A stretch of DNA of 64,000 nt from Silene latifolia (GCF_048544455.1 NC_133530.1:19955748-20019747), one strand, 5' to 3'. Positions 1 to 11,842 are shown, numbered from the stretch's first letter. The notes: generated from the sequence alone by a model not told the origin. Made by a program: numbers and translations.

Positions 1-2880
1 GGCTTACGGGTGCCAAAAAAACTGTAGGTCACTATATATGTTGTGCCAATTGTTTACGGATTGTATATACGTGATCTAACTTATGTAATACCTCTTACGA
101 TACCCAATATAATTTAAAAACATTTATAAGTTAATTGTTTTTGGAGGGCACTGAATATGAGTTGTTTTTCGAACTATGTACAACAAACTCGTTGAATCCT
201 CGCTAATGTGACCGTTATACGCCAAGAGAGTACGCTGGAGATATCGTGTAATGTATTTGCTAAGTTACATTTGTACTGATATTAAAAGTAAATGTGATGA
301 TGAATCATGCGAGAAGCTTGGCACTACAGGGGATTGAGTCACTTGTATTATTTGAAAGGTAAACATTAGCAAATAAATTGAAGATTTTAGAAAACGTGAA
401 TACCTAAAATTAGCCAACTATATACCCTGCAGTTCTTCATGCTTAAGGACTTTATTGACATAGGGAAAAGAAGAGGGCTAAGCAATGCGTCAAGTAATAT
501 GTTCTCTTGAGATTCTGGTGTATTACACAAAGACCATTTTTCATGTTGTTGGTAGTTGAGCTAATATCATAATAAGTGCAATTTAAAACCCAAATATGGT
601 ACCACACATACTCGTTCGGCAGATATTAATGATAGTCATGTTCCAAAACCAAGAGTATCAGAAAACGACTTCTGCGATATAGAGAAACAGACCCTGCCGG
701 TTATGAATGGCTGCCTGCACAGGAATAAAAAGGGAGCTTATCTTAGCGTCCAAGTCTTTAAATAAGAAATTAGGGCCTCTCGAAAAACTTGTTTTTAGAG
801 TTTAAGCCTTTCTTTTTGTGGGTATAAAGACAACTACAAGATTAGTTTTGATCTTCATGAGTTCGGGCTAGGTGATAATGTCAAGAGTCAATGTGGTAAA
901 TGGACTTAAACAACCCAAAATGAAGGATTTAAACTGAAACCAATTACGCACATGGATATAAATAATAATTTCTCTTTATGATAAGCTTATCAGAACCCAA
1001 TATAAGGGACCTGCTTTACTTGATCTAACTACAATTCTGTAATACTAACTATGAAGTGAAGATTCTAACTCCCAGAAACCCACAAAAATCGGACCCCTTC
1101 GCTCTCTTCTTTGTGTCTACTACCACAAAACTATTGTCTGACCCCTATAATTTCCTAAGTCAAGCTGTCCAAAACAAAAATATTCTTTTATTCTGAACCT
1201 CTACTCCCAACCCCGTACGCGCACGTCCAGTTAATCAATCCTTCACCAAACTCAATATGACTATAAAAAACCACACATGAAAATTATACTAATGAATTGG
1301 AGTTGGGGATTAAGTACCTTATCTGGATTTGTCTAGGACTCAAGAGTTGAAACTAATGACTTCTTTTCACCAACCCTCATCACCTAATACATCTCGCATC
1401 CGCCTCTCCGACGCGAGTCACCTTCAAAACCACCACCATCAGTTGCGCTGCTGCAACCAGCATCGCCCTCTTTCAGTACCGCGAGAAACCGTCTGCAACT
1501 CTCAGGACGGGTAAACAACAACACAAATATGTCTAAGAGGAAGCCTTTAAAAGCACCAAATAAGGGCAAGCTAATATTAACGATGAAAGGTTAAGGTTCA
1601 GGAAAACTTACAATCCTGAAACACAGAGACCATCCCAACCAAAGCGCAACCCAACAGATACGCATAAAACACCAAAAAGTATGATCAGGAATGTGAGAGA
1701 CTAAGCGGGATGCGAAGTGAAATCATAACCAAGACGTTAGACCACAGAAGGTGGTGCTACATCCCAGGTTAAATGGCACTATTTAAAGTTGGAGATCATA
1801 CAGAGCGCAAAAGACGGGGGCGGGAGCATGGTTTTCTCTGTCATCGATGTGAAATTGCCCACACAGAACAACTGTATTACATTGGTGGGCCACACCTGAA
1901 CCTACGCATCATAAATAATTATTAGCAGACAAGAGAAAACAAATCAGTGTACCAGAATGGCCGTGTATAAGACACTATTCCCAATCCATGCGCAATGCAA
2001 CCGAAATACAGAGAGAATAGATTTCTAGGGAAAAAAATAAGGCAGCGGTTAGACCACGGTCGGAGGACCAATCTGAAATGAACGATCTTTCTTCGGCTCC
2101 ACCGGCGCACAAACTTGATACTTAGGAAAAACATCACAGATATGAGAACTGTCGGGAAGGATAGCAACGGTGAGCTTAATAAAACACAATGTCAACTATA
2201 AGTAGAACAAGACAGGGCCCAGCAACAGTAGACTCGCCCGAACCTGGTAGGTATTACACGGTAACCCAATGAACAGACTATCGAGGTCTACACTACACCC
2301 ACGAACCCATCCCTGGGACCGCTCACCAGCAGTAACTTCATGCCCGTGTCCACTACACACACCCTGATGAATTGGACGGAGAAGACAATACAAGGCCAGT
2401 TTATACTGAACACCGCATCCCACGATAACTGCACTCACAAAGATAAAGCCATTATACAATCGATAAAGCAACAAGAACAAGGCTGATCATACCACAAGAC
2501 CAAAGGGACTCCACACCAATTGAACAGTCTATACAGGTTTAATGAAGGAATAGCAATAACAATATTAACAATACTTGGCAAGCGACAAAACCAACAACAC
2601 AACAACACTACAACACTCTAACTCACCATTCAAAACAATGGCCCTAGTACTTAAGTTTCTCCTCAAAGCTCCAAATAACTCAAACTGACCAATGCCAACT
2701 CCAGCCCTAGGATTTTAACAATAGTAAAGTGATCAGAATTAAATTAAATTGTAATAATAATAGTAAGAGCAGTAGTAATAATAAAGCAATAATAACAATA
2801 AATAACAATTGAAAACAAACCTAACAATAGCGGAATAAAACAGTGAGAAACTTCCCAAAAACGGAACCAAACCTAAACAA
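1..2880. other. Unresolved AT-rich region, no firm gene
   Basis: Only short open frames are present (under about 110 codons) and none has a recognisable domain. Minus-strand stretches around 1920-2480 are moderately open but show no protein motif. It could be intron or downstream flank of the minus-strand gene whose first exons lie at 3.9-4.8 kb, or old transposon debris. Confidence 0.4.
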
Positions 2881-2889
2881 ACAAAAAAA

Positions 2890-2992
2890 ATGGAACGCAA
2901 AATCATCGCTAATAAGGAGTAAATACCTTTGAGGAGAAAAAAAAACAAATGGAACGCAAAATCGCTTATAAGGAGGAGTAAATACCTTTGAG
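2890..2992. repeat. Tandem duplication, period about 60 bp
   Basis: Two copies of a unit starting atggaacgcaaaatc and ending gtaaatacctttgag lie at 2890-2934 and 2949-2992. They differ by small indels. No coding content is seen. Confidence 0.7.
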
Positions 2993-3149
2993 CGAGAGGT
3001 GAACTATAAAATCGGCAGATTGGGGAACCTCGAAAAACATAAATGACATTGTATAAAGGCACGTTCATACTCTAATCCCAAAGCAATGGCGATTCCGCCC
3101 AAAAAATCAAGACTCTAATAAGCACCAATCTAATTAGATGAATACTCAC

Positions 3150-3213
3150 CGGAAATCTGGGCTGACAAAACCACTACAGATGTCACTGCATAAAGCAGCC
3201 ACCAGTCTCTGAC
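3150..3213 (-). other. Candidate internal exon, minus strand
   Basis: On the minus strand a pyrimidine-rich tract ends in a good acceptor (tttttcttag) just above 3213. A strong donor (gtgagtatt) follows position 3150. The 64 bp between are open in one frame. No homology is recognised; the support is splice-site quality alone. Confidence 0.2.
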
Positions 3214-3816
3214 CTAAGAAAAAGGACAGTTTTTAGTTAAAAAAAAAGAGTAAAATCGTGATCTACATTTGCATAGCTAACGGATCTGCACTCGCTTTCT
3301 AATTCGCGATCAGAACGTTTATAAAGTAACAGCACGTTAGTTCTCTCACAAACGGGATCCCTGCATTCAGTTTGGAACCTGAAATCAAAATCCTAACAAA
3401 AAAATAATTACAAAAATATAGAAATGCAGGTGCAATCGAAATCGAAATAAAGACCCTAATTTTAAGAAAGCGGAAGACCTTTCTTACCGGAATTGCACAA
3501 TCAGAAAAAAGATTTAAATATAAGTAATTGAGAACTTTACCAAGTTCACAGCATATGATTTGCGAGCGATCCGTAAATTTTAAGTGAAGATAAGAGGGCT
3601 TTAGTGTTGGAGATTAGAAGAGACAATAAGATAAGCAGTGAGAAAATGAAGGTGGCTGTGAGTAAGCAGCAAAGGGAAGCAATACGACTAAGATTAGGAG
3701 TGCAAAGAGAAGTTTAAGGTAAAAACAAGGGCTTTACATTAATATTTGGTAGATAGATCACGCTGACTTTGGCTGTTACATATATCCCAAATGGGTAGTT
3801 CAAAAATTAGCCAAGG

Positions 3817-3877
3817 TTCATCTCCTATCCATACAAGCAAACATTCATTCATCTCCTATCCATACAAGCAAACATTC
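3817..3877. repeat. Tandem duplication, period 31 bp
   Basis: Two nearly identical copies of a unit containing catctcctatccatacaag lie head to tail at 3817-3846 and 3848-3877, just downstream of the minus-strand coding exon. Confidence 0.8.
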
Positions 3878-3887
3878 CAGAATCAGT

Positions 3888-4780
3888 CAATTAGCAGATA
3901 ACAGCAAAGTGCTAATCGAAGAGAAGCAAAAAGAGAAGTATAACTGTCAGCAATGGCAATGGAGTCTCTTTCTATCACTTCAAGGGCTTTAAAGATATCT
4001 TCTTTGTTCATATTCATTGCCTAGAAACCAAAAACAAACAATAATAGACGATAAGAAGGAGAAACGGGTAGACAATTGAACCTCTTAAATGAAACACACA
4101 ACCATTTGTGCAATCAAACAAGTTAAATAAAACATCAAGCTAAACAAAACAGCAAAGATACACAACACAACAACAATCAGGAATGCGAATACCTCGAAAC
4201 CAACAATAAATGGTTAGGAAACAATGAAATTGGCAGATTAGGGAACCCCAACAACAACGAGAAGGAATCGCACACAGTACCAAAAACAACTATTTTCAAA
4301 CTCAAAAAATCATTATAATACCCCAACAATAACAAAATCTACCGAAACAACAACAAAAATGGAACAACATTAACAATTAAGGTTGTGAATTAGGTCGAAA
4401 ATGAAAAAATAAAAAAATAAATAAATTGATGAGAAATAGTAGTAACGAAATACCTGATATTGGGAAAGTAATTGCCATGTGAGGATGAAGATGAGCAAAT
4501 GAGCGTGATTTAGAAGCAGGGCATGTCGATGATGGAATTGAGCGGTCCAGAGAAAAGGGTGAGCAAGTGAGAAGAGGGTTTTTGGTGGTGAATACCTGAA
4601 CTGGGTTGGAAATTGAGCAGTAAGATGGAAAAGCAAAAATGAAAGGCAGTGAATGAAAGAGAGAAAAGTTAGAAAAAGTTAGAATGGAAGGCTAGGATTG
4701 AAGGAGAGATCAAGGGTGAGGATGGAAAGGGAACTATTCATAGCTACAGTAGCTTGAAGTTGTCTCTTTTTAAGGTGTAA
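3888..4780 (-). CDS. 5' part of a small conserved plant gene (BLOC/BORC-like?), partial
   Basis: Reading the minus strand, 4780-4450 looks like a 5' UTR rich in CTCTCT-type pyrimidine runs, with donor-like sites (cag followed by gtatt) near 4600 and 4452. A 5' UTR intron would end in the acceptor tttctag at about 4023. The next exon starts with ATG at about 4018 and reads MNMNKEDIFKALEVIERDS, then continues to an SLFASLRLAL motif. From memory this matches the N-terminus of a small, single-domain helical plant family of about 110 residues; the BLOC-1/BORC link is a guess. After LRLAL the match stops, the frame runs on to a stop at about 3888, and no later exon of the family is found in the window. 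The copy is therefore truncated, diverged, or continues past the window edge. Confidence 0.35.
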
Positions 4781-4791
4781 GGATTCTTTTG

Positions 4792-4806
4792 GATTGAAAT
4801 TGTCGA
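4792..4806. repeat. Possible target-site duplication, left copy
   Basis: gattgaaattgtcga abuts the oligo-T at 4807. A diverged copy, gatgtgaaactgtcta, lies at 8445-8460 (one extra base and two substitutions). Together they would bracket the LINE-tailed unit. Confidence 0.4.
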
Positions 4807-5310
4807 TTTTTTTTTTTTGCAGCAGTAAAGAAAGTTATACCTACATAATGTTCAGGCATAGAATGCCCTTATTACACTTGTAAGCAAATATCACTACAAA
4901 ATAACTATTAAAACCTAGCAAAAGACAATGTCGGGAAGGAAAACCAGGTTGGTGGAGTACGAAATAGTTGAGGCGCGTCCCCTTATCCTCGTCTTGCAAG
5001 CATCTAACATCTCCTGAAAGCCCCTGATGCGAGTGAGTAGCGAAGTGACGATGGCATGGTGTAATTACGCCACAAGAGCGTAGAAAAGAAAGGTGAATAG
5101 CAGACAACATGCTGCTTCCGATGGAGCAAGGACTCCTACACCAAGACAAAGAAACTCGACAGTCACACGAACGACGGATCAACGAACCCAACATGCCTAC
5201 AAACCACCTCAAGGAACACCCCTCATCCAATATTTTGTCCATATTTGCTTTTAAGCACCGTCTACTGACGGATCCAACCTGAACCAGACACCAATCTTCC
5301 TTAACAATGA

Positions 5311-5418
5311 CCAAAACCCCCAGGGATAACGAGACAGGACACCCAAGACATCCGTGAAGAGGCAATGATAGCCAAAACCCCAAGGATACAAGGACAGGAC
5401 ACCCAAGACATCCTTGAA
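5311..5418. repeat. Tandem duplication inside unit A, period about 61 bp
   Basis: Two copies of a unit starting ccaaaacccc and containing ggacacccaagacatcc lie head to tail. The copies share about 85-90% identity by eye. Confidence 0.7.
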
Positions 5419-5754
5419 TGAACGACTAAAATTATTCGGAAAAACATAAAAAGACTGACAAGAAATTTAAACACCATAAGCTTGTATAAGAGACCACCGC
5501 AGCCGACCAAACCAACACATATACCATACCCCAACTCAACCCAACCGTGACACTTCACATACCCAAAAACCTTCAACCGTATACTCATTCCAAACGAAAA
5601 GACAGACCCAACGACCACAACACGACTACCGAAACTGATCGGTCAGACACAGTGACCACAATAAACCCAAAACAAAACGCGATTCTCAAAAAAGCCTCCC
5701 GAGACCGCAGCCTCACATGCAACAAGACCAACAAAGTCCAAAAAATAAACTGAC

Positions 5755-7819
5755 TGATATAGGATCCTTTTGCACCATTTTTCCCCTCTATTTTCATGCT
5801 TTTCGACTCCATTTGAGTCGGTTTTGTACGTCCTTTCTCGCATTTCGTGTCCCGATTCCCGTTACTATGACATTGTGGTTTCCTTGCAGAAATTGAGGCG
5901 GGAACGGAAGAAATGAAGCGAAGAAGACGGGTTGACTAAACTATGCATGGAAGAGGAAGGAAATGATGCTGAGAAGTATTCAGTAGGTAGACCTAACGGT
6001 CGGTCCATTACTGGAACACCAAATGTATACAATTCAAGTCAAAACCAAGCAAAGAGGATTCCCAGTCGGTGGCCCGGCAGCCGGCCGGCCGGCTGGGAGA
6101 ACAAGTGAGCTGAAAATATTAAGGAAGTTACAGGAACTTCCCAGCCGGTCATAAGGCCGGCAGCCGGCCACCCGGCTGAGAGTTCCCCTAGAGCCCAGAA
6201 GTCAAGATTGAAGTCAACGTGCCCCCAGCCGGTCAGTGACCGGCAGCCGGTTGCCCGACCAAGGACACCTGATGACGTCCAAAAGATAATTCAACTTCCA
6301 GGAACCTCCCAGCCGGCCATAGGCCCGGCAGCCGGTTGACCGGCCGGGAGTACAAACTCGTGTTTCAAGCCCATTTACAAATCCTACCCTAACCTTGGTG
6401 CAAACTATATATACCCCCTCCCTTAACCATTTGTACACACACTCCCAGATCTGAATTAATTTCCTTTTCCAAGTTTGAACCTTGTTAATTACCTTGTTAA
6501 TCTTTCCTTAATTAGACAAGTTCTTCAATTATTAGTAGTAGAAATTGGGTTGTAAGAAGATTGAAGGTTTCTCCTTCCTTATTGTTCAATCCAAATTCCT
6601 TTCTTGCTATTGAGTTGGTATTGTTTCTCTTCCTAATTTCATTAGTTTACATTTGCTCTTCCATTAAGTTTTGTTTGGTTGTTTATGTTAAATAATTTCC
6701 ATCCTTGTTGTTTGATTGTTGTTATCTTCACTCTTGTTCATCTTTCCTTTGTTCATCCTTGTTATTTACACCCAAAGATTAAGTCTTTGATTTCCTTGTG
6801 TCAAAGATTGAATCTTTGAGTTGCTCCTTGTTAAAAGTTGTGTCTTTTAGTCTAATCATCCTCATTATTAGTTTAAATTATCTTTCTTCATATTTGTTGT
6901 TGGATTGTTGCATGTTTAGAAGTAGAATTCATCCTCCCATTATGTTTATGCTTAAAGACTTCATCTTTATTGTTTCTTTTGTCTTAATAAACATGATTAG
7001 TGAGTAGTTTCTTACTAGGGTGTGGTTAGGCATTACCATGAGTGATTAATATAATTGAATCCATTTAAGTTGGTTGTTAAGGGGAGATTAGTGGGGTTTT
7101 CCAAGGGAATTTACTTGATTATGTTTTAATTGGGAGCTTGGTTAGTTGGGTACCCTTGTCCACCAATGGGAGTTGGTTAGGTACTTAGTTGACCACCCTT
7201 TTACATTCATTGCCAATCTAGGTTGAACCCGGGAGGGAGAACCTCGAAAGGGTGCCTTTGGGGAACCGGGTTGACTTTCACCTTTGGAAAAAGGGTTAGA
7301 AAACCCGGGAATTAATCGCGTACTTAGTGCCTCCTAGCATCGAGTCGGGGATCTTGGGGATGGCGCGCGTTTTCGGATCCTAGAACTTGCATAGGATGGG
7401 TCCGAGTCACGAACCCGGAAGAGAGGTGAGTCGGTAGGTCTAGTGTTCTATTATGAGCCCGGGAGGGAGTTAATAGGCGAGTTAGAGGCGTTTTCCCCTA
7501 ACTAATTACCCCATGATGACTAATTGACGGAATTAATATGGTAATCATGATTGTTTGCCGCTTAATCACGCCCTAGGCTTTTTATCAATCAAGTAAAACC
7601 ATACCAATTTGCTTGCTTCTTTATTTTAGAATTTAATTAGTATTTTTATATCTTGCTCTTTAGTCTAGCCTTTAGTTAATCAACTCATCCTTATTTTCTC
7701 CGACTTAGCTAAGCTCGTGGATTAGAACGATTAGTAGTCCACCTACTCCTTGTGGGATCGACCCTCTAAAGTGTGCATCGACATATCGTGCACTTGCAAG
7801 GTATAACTTGATACCATCA
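5755..7819 (+). mobile_element. Solo LTR, 2065 bp, Ty3-type
   Basis: The segment starts TGATATAG and ends ATACCATCA, with a perfect 5-bp target-site duplication CTGAC at 5750-5754 and 7820-7824. There is no internal region, tRNA primer site or second LTR, so this is a solo LTR left by recombination. T-rich sequence with paired 'agattgaatctttgag'-type repeats, and a 'ccttgtgggatcgacc' segment near the end, resemble long Ty3 (Athila/Tat-type) LTRs; that family placement is inferred. It interrupts unit A and is therefore younger than it. Confidence 0.85.
6062..6352. repeat. GC-rich GCCGGC repeat cluster in the solo LTR
   Basis: Four imperfect units of about 40 bp, each of the form cagccggtc...cggcagccggttg, are spaced roughly 80-90 bp apart (about 6066, 6139, 6224, 6307). 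They are rich in CG and CNG and partly self-complementary. They stand out strongly from the AT-rich surroundings. Confidence 0.75.
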
Positions 7820-7880
7820 CTGACCATAAACCCGACAAACAACAACCGAAAACCAGACAAGTGACAGACAATGCAGATAA

Positions 7881-7990
7881 CCGATAGGTGGGGGAAATGT
7901 GGGGGATCACCAATTGGTCCCAAACTGCAACTGACACCCCAGACAACGGACCGATTGGTGGGGAAATGGGGAGATCACCAATCGGTCCCA
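7881..7990. repeat. Tandem duplication inside unit A, period about 70 bp
   Basis: Two copies of a unit of the form ccgatNggtgggg...gatcaccaatNggtccca lie at 7881-7921 and 7951-7990. Confidence 0.7.
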
Positions 7991-8460
7991 ATACAGACCC
8001 GAAAAGTAAAGCTCATCAACAAAACATAATAAAAGACGGCCTGACATCAACCGACCACCAAGACATATTAAAATTAAGGACAACAGAGGCCTTACCAGGA
8101 GGTGGGGAAAGCGGCGAGGGGTAGGGGAAACACCCCCTGACCAAGGATGCATGTAAGACTCACGCAGACAAGGCGGAGAATCGGAAGAAGAGTAGTAATG
8201 TGGATCAACAAGGCCGAACTTCACAACCAATCGAGCAGTCAACAAGGTCGATCATCAAAAAAACTCGAAGGAAAGAGAGCCACGGAGGAAGAAGAAAATG
8301 AAGGACCGAATCCGCCCATCTCCGGCGAAAGGTTGGGGGAGGAGAAGGGAGGTAGTGTGTGGAATGCGGTGGCGGCGGATCAAAAATAAAATTAGGGTTT
8401 TGTTTTGTTTAGAGAGATGGGGAAGAGAAAACTAGAGAGAGAATGATGTGAAACTGTCTA

Positions 8461-9204
8461 AATTTATTGGAGCTGAACTTAAGTGAACTATTCTGAGCTG
8501 AACTGAAATAAGAGTTTGTACAACTCATACCTAAATTCACTATTTGAAACCTCGATTCAGATGATTATCAATCCATTCATGATGAACCCGGTTCGATCTT
8601 TTTTTTTTTGAAGGCATAACTACTAGACTTGTTATAATAAAAAAATATAGTGGATTGGCTATAAATTGCAGAGTGTTTGGATATGCATCGGGGTTGAATT
8701 TGTTTTATCGATTCATTAAGAAGTTGAAAAAAAAGATTTGGATTGCACAAAATCAGATCTAGATCCAAATGTTTGACACAAACCAGATCATTCTCAAGTT
8801 ATTTTGCTACAAGACAACTAAAATTGAGCCATTTTTAAGTATGTCCCTCCATAATTTTAAATCTTATCCTCTAATACACATTACGACGAGTCAATTCATT
8901 CTAGTACGGGTTTAACAACCATTACGATCCTGGTTACAACCTGACCCATACCAAAATTAAAGTCACATTGTGGCACCTTGACCAAAACTAATTACCAAAA
9001 TCATGGTCTAAAGTTATCAACAAAAATGTGCATTTTGTGACGATCCACATCAAATATATCATAACCAATACCACAATCTCCAAAAAGCATCCACTAACTC
9101 ACACCAAAGGTTCAAAACAAAGCAATAAACAACAAGACAACAAGCAAGGCAACTAACAAGGCCAACAACTTCTCATAAACACAACCAATCAATTTATCAA
9201 TCAT
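8461..9204. promoter_or_regulatory. Intergenic region upstream of the wax-synthase gene
   Basis: No gene is seen. A TATA-like caaatatatcat at about 9050 lies some 150 bp before the start codon at 9205 and could be the core promoter. The last 100 bp are A/C-rich, as in many plant 5' leaders. Confidence 0.3.
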
Positions 9205-10299
9205 ATGGGAAATGAAGCAATTAAATCACTCATTAAGGTATGGTCAATTATTTTTGCATCATTATGTTATTGTTATTTCATTTCTTCTAAATTACCCAAA
9301 GGAAAATTACGTCTTTTATCGCTTATTCCGATCATATGTCTCTACATACTACTCCCCTTATCGATATACCCGGTTCTTCCAACCGGAATAACTTCCTTTT
9401 TCATAACCTGGCTAGCCTCTTCCAAGCTTCTCCTCTTCGCCTTTGACCTCGGCCCCTTAACTGTCCCTAAGGGGACAGAAAAAGGGACAAAGGAAGGGTC
9501 AGATGTACACAACCTTGAAAATGATCGCGAACCAATAAAATCACTTTTTAGATTCATGTTCATTGCAGCATTTCCTGTCAAAGGAAATGACCAAACTACC
9601 CTTGCAAAAAAACCAACTAAAGTAATTCCCTTAAATTTCTGGTCAAAGACGTTAATTTCGTCCATATTGATCACAATATGTGACCGTTACAAAATTCAAT
9701 TACACCCAGGAGTTACCTTCGTAATTTACTGTGTTTTACTATATTTACTCGTTGACTTAGTAATTGATATCGCGAATAAATTGGTGGGCCCGTTGTTACA
9801 CGTGGAGCTCGTTCCGCCGTCGGATGAACCATACATGTCAACATCGCTCCAAGATTTTTGGGGCAGGAGATGGAACCTCATGGTAACGGATACACTGCGT
9901 CACACGGTATATAAACCCGTAAGGGTATTTTCGTCAAAGTACGTTGGAAAAGATTTGGCCCTAGGATTGGCTCAAGCGACGTCGTTTTTAGTGTCTGGGC
10001 TTGTGCATGAGTTGATATTTTATTATATGACACGTGTTAGGCCGTCGTGGGAGGTGACTTGGTTTTTTGTGTTGCATGGGGTGTGTGTGGTTGTTGAGGT
10101 TGTGGTGAAGAATGGGTTGGGTCGGAAGGTGAGATTGGGTCGGGTTGTGACCGGCCCGTTGACGATCGGGTTTGTTATGGCTACGGCTTATTTGTGGTTT
10201 TTTCCTCCTTTAACGAGGAATCAAGTTGATATTAGGACTATTGAGGAGTTTAAGACGTTTTATGGGTTTGTCAAGGGGATATTTATTTCGGATTTGTAA
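9205..10299 (+). CDS. Wax synthase-like MBOAT acyltransferase
   Basis: A 364-residue intronless frame of normal length for the plant wax-synthase family (long-chain-alcohol O-fatty-acyltransferase, EC 2.3.1.75). The family makes wax esters from acyl-CoA and fatty alcohol in the ER membrane; some members use sterols instead. Visible features are hydrophobic segments at about 8-27, 37-56, 60-80, 148-190, 250-275 and 283-300; the block SLQDFWGRRWN at 214-224; LRHTVYKP at 231-238; and SGLVHEL at 264-270, which places the MBOAT catalytic histidine at 268. The C-terminus has another hydrophobic stretch at 315-335. The start is the first ATG after a leader rich in A and C, and gives the usual short N-terminus. 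The frame is intact. The exact acceptor alcohol cannot be told from sequence. Confidence 0.9.
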   Translation: MGNEAIKSLIKVWSIIFASLCYCYFISSKLPKGKLRLLSLIPIICLYILLPLSIYPVLPTGITSFFITWLASSKLLLFAFDLGPLTVPKGTEKGTKEGSDVHNLENDREPIKSLFRFMFIAAFPVKGNDQTTLAKKPTKVIPLNFWSKTLISSILITICDRYKIQLHPGVTFVIYCVLLYLLVDLVIDIANKLVGPLLHVELVPPSDEPYMSTSLQDFWGRRWNLMVTDTLRHTVYKPVRVFSSKYVGKDLALGLAQATSFLVSGLVHELIFYYMTRVRPSWEVTWFFVLHGVCVVVEVVVKNGLGRKVRLGRVVTGPLTIGFVMATAYLWFFPPLTRNQVDIRTIEEFKTFYGFVKGIFISDL

Positions 10300-11232
10300 T
10301 TTGTGACTCGATTATGATTGTAATTAAATTTGATTATTATTGTACAATGATGAACGTATTTGTGGATTACCATTTTTAAATGTGTTTGAATCGAATTCAT
10401 GAATTAGGTTGTGTATACTCTCTATTCTTTGATTTCGTTCGTTTTTATAATGTCATGTTATCTGAATTAAATCATAAACAATACGGTCTAAATTAAAGAG
10501 GAGACAAAGTAGCTAGGCGCGGTCTTACATGAGAGTCGAGAGAGAAATGAAAGATTAAGCGAGAAAGTGGAAGAAATCAAAGAAATGGTCGTCTAAGGAT
10601 TTAACATTATTGGAATGAATCGGATCGTTTGAGTAACCATTTTCATCTTCAAACTCGGTATGTTGTTACACATAATCGCTTAGTATTTCCCCGAATTATT
10701 TGAACAGAACCGAGGGCTTGCTTTATGTGATCGCTCGTGAGTCATGACTCATGTGTTCGACTTGATCGTTAATTTCCTCATGCTCCTCATCACTTGTTCG
10801 ATTTGGGTCTTAGCTTGTTCACCCGTCAAAGGCTCATCATTGATATTTTCAACAACTATTGTGAATAGTTTTGTCAAGCATTCCGAAAATGCACTTGTTA
10901 AGTTGCTTGGACTCCTCTCTCCCGGTCATATGTTTAGCTGTTTGATCAGTTTTAGTATCTTAGTCTTTTATTTACATTTCTAAATTAGGAATGTTTTGGT
11001 TAGATAATTTGCTCATCTATTTATATTAGTGTCTACTAGTAACAAGAATTACAAATAATTTCCTTCTCACTCTTTGATTTATGTGCCAAAAGCAAAGATA
11101 AATAAATGACCGAAACAGAGGTATTACGTTGTTTAGCACCTACACAAAACATTCATTACATGTGCCGGACCACCAAATCTGATCTCAATGGAGTTTTTAA
11201 CAAAAAAAAATGTGTTACAATATAGAATTATA
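10300..11232. other. 3' flank of the wax-synthase gene, nothing recognised
   Basis: AT-rich sequence with likely polyadenylation signals just after the stop (around 10320-10345). A short frame at 10744-10983 has no domain and no start context. No RNA gene is seen. Confidence 0.4.
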
Positions 11233-11458
11233 CTCCTCCGTCCTAGTTATTTGTTTATCTCTAGTTTCAAAAAAGTTTTGACACAAAGACCAATAAAAGA
11301 GAAGATGTCCAATTATAAGATGACAAGTGAATCAAATTGAATGTGAATGATCAAATTACCCATTAAAGATATTCCTAATATAAAAAGGTAAATAATTTAA
11401 CGATATACCTAAAAATAGAATAGGTAAACAAATGACAGAGAATCCGGGACGGAGGGAT
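11233..11458. mobile_element. Stowaway (Tc1/mariner) MITE
   Basis: A 226-bp element whose ends read CTCCTCCGTCC and GGACGGAGGGAT. The inverted repeats extend about 30 bp (tttgtttatc against aggtaaacaaat). It is flanked by TA at 11231-11232 and 11459-11460. It is non-coding and would be mobilised by a mariner-like transposase in trans. Confidence 0.9.
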
Positions 11459-11826
11459 TAACATTTATTCAATGTCTGGGTCTTCCACAAAAGATAAATG
11501 GATCTTATATTGCGAGTTAGTGTCTGGTTCTACAGATAAGCCCAACTGCAAGAACAACGAGCAAGCCCAATCCAATAAGGTTACAACTTACAAGTTACAA
11601 GGTTGTTTTGTAGCTCTGTTAAATCTATTTAAGTTACGTTTTTCTTTTTATGTTGATGTAGAGCCGTAGAGGGTCATAATTAAAGACAATTTTAATGTTA
11701 ACGAAATTTGAACAGAGGCTATAAACACTATCTTTTATCACTTCACTAATTAAGCTAATAACGTTACAAATACAAACGTAATTATTGTAAATTTGTAATC
11801 AAGATAATATAATAAAATAGCGAGAT
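11459..11826. other. Spacer, nothing recognised
   Basis: AT-rich stretch between the Stowaway element and the retroposed unit. The 65-codon frame in it shows no motif. Confidence 0.4.
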
Positions 11827-11842
11827 AACTATTGTGAAACTT
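11827..11842. repeat. 16-bp target-site duplication, left copy
   Basis: AACTATTGTGAAACTT here is repeated exactly at 14914-14929, directly after an oligo-A tail. At least 14 bp are independent of the A-run. This defines both ends of the retroposed unit at 11843-14913. Confidence 0.9.

Larger units (their letters stand above)
4807..8444 (-). mobile_element. LINE-tailed non-autonomous retroposed unit (unit A), split by a solo LTR
   Basis: On the minus strand the unit ends at 4850-4807 with a short 3' tail (tttctttactgctgc) plus oligo-A. This matches the tails at 14880-14913 and 55600-55645, which follow LINE RNase-H-like C-termini. Its 5' end near 8444 begins with a CT-rich leader of plant UTR type, followed by an ATG at about 8317 with only a short frame. 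Without the 2.07-kb LTR insertion the unit is about 1.6 kb. It lacks endonuclease and reverse transcriptase, so it would have depended on a partner LINE. Internal tandem duplications occur at both ends. A 180-codon minus-strand frame (5383-4841) runs into the tail but shows no domain. Confidence is moderate because the flanking repeat is imperfect. Confidence 0.45.

Noticed and set aside
4841-5383. 180-codon minus-strand frame as a gene
   Set aside because: No domain is recognised, composition looks like translated non-coding DNA, and it lies in the 3' part of a retroposed unit with tandem duplications.
10744-10983. Hydrophobic 79-codon frame downstream of the wax-synthase gene
   Set aside because: No start context, no family match, and AT-rich sequence readily yields hydrophobic frames.
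11472-11669. Small gene beside the Stowaway element
   Set aside because: A short AT-rich frame with no domain, next to repeat sequence.
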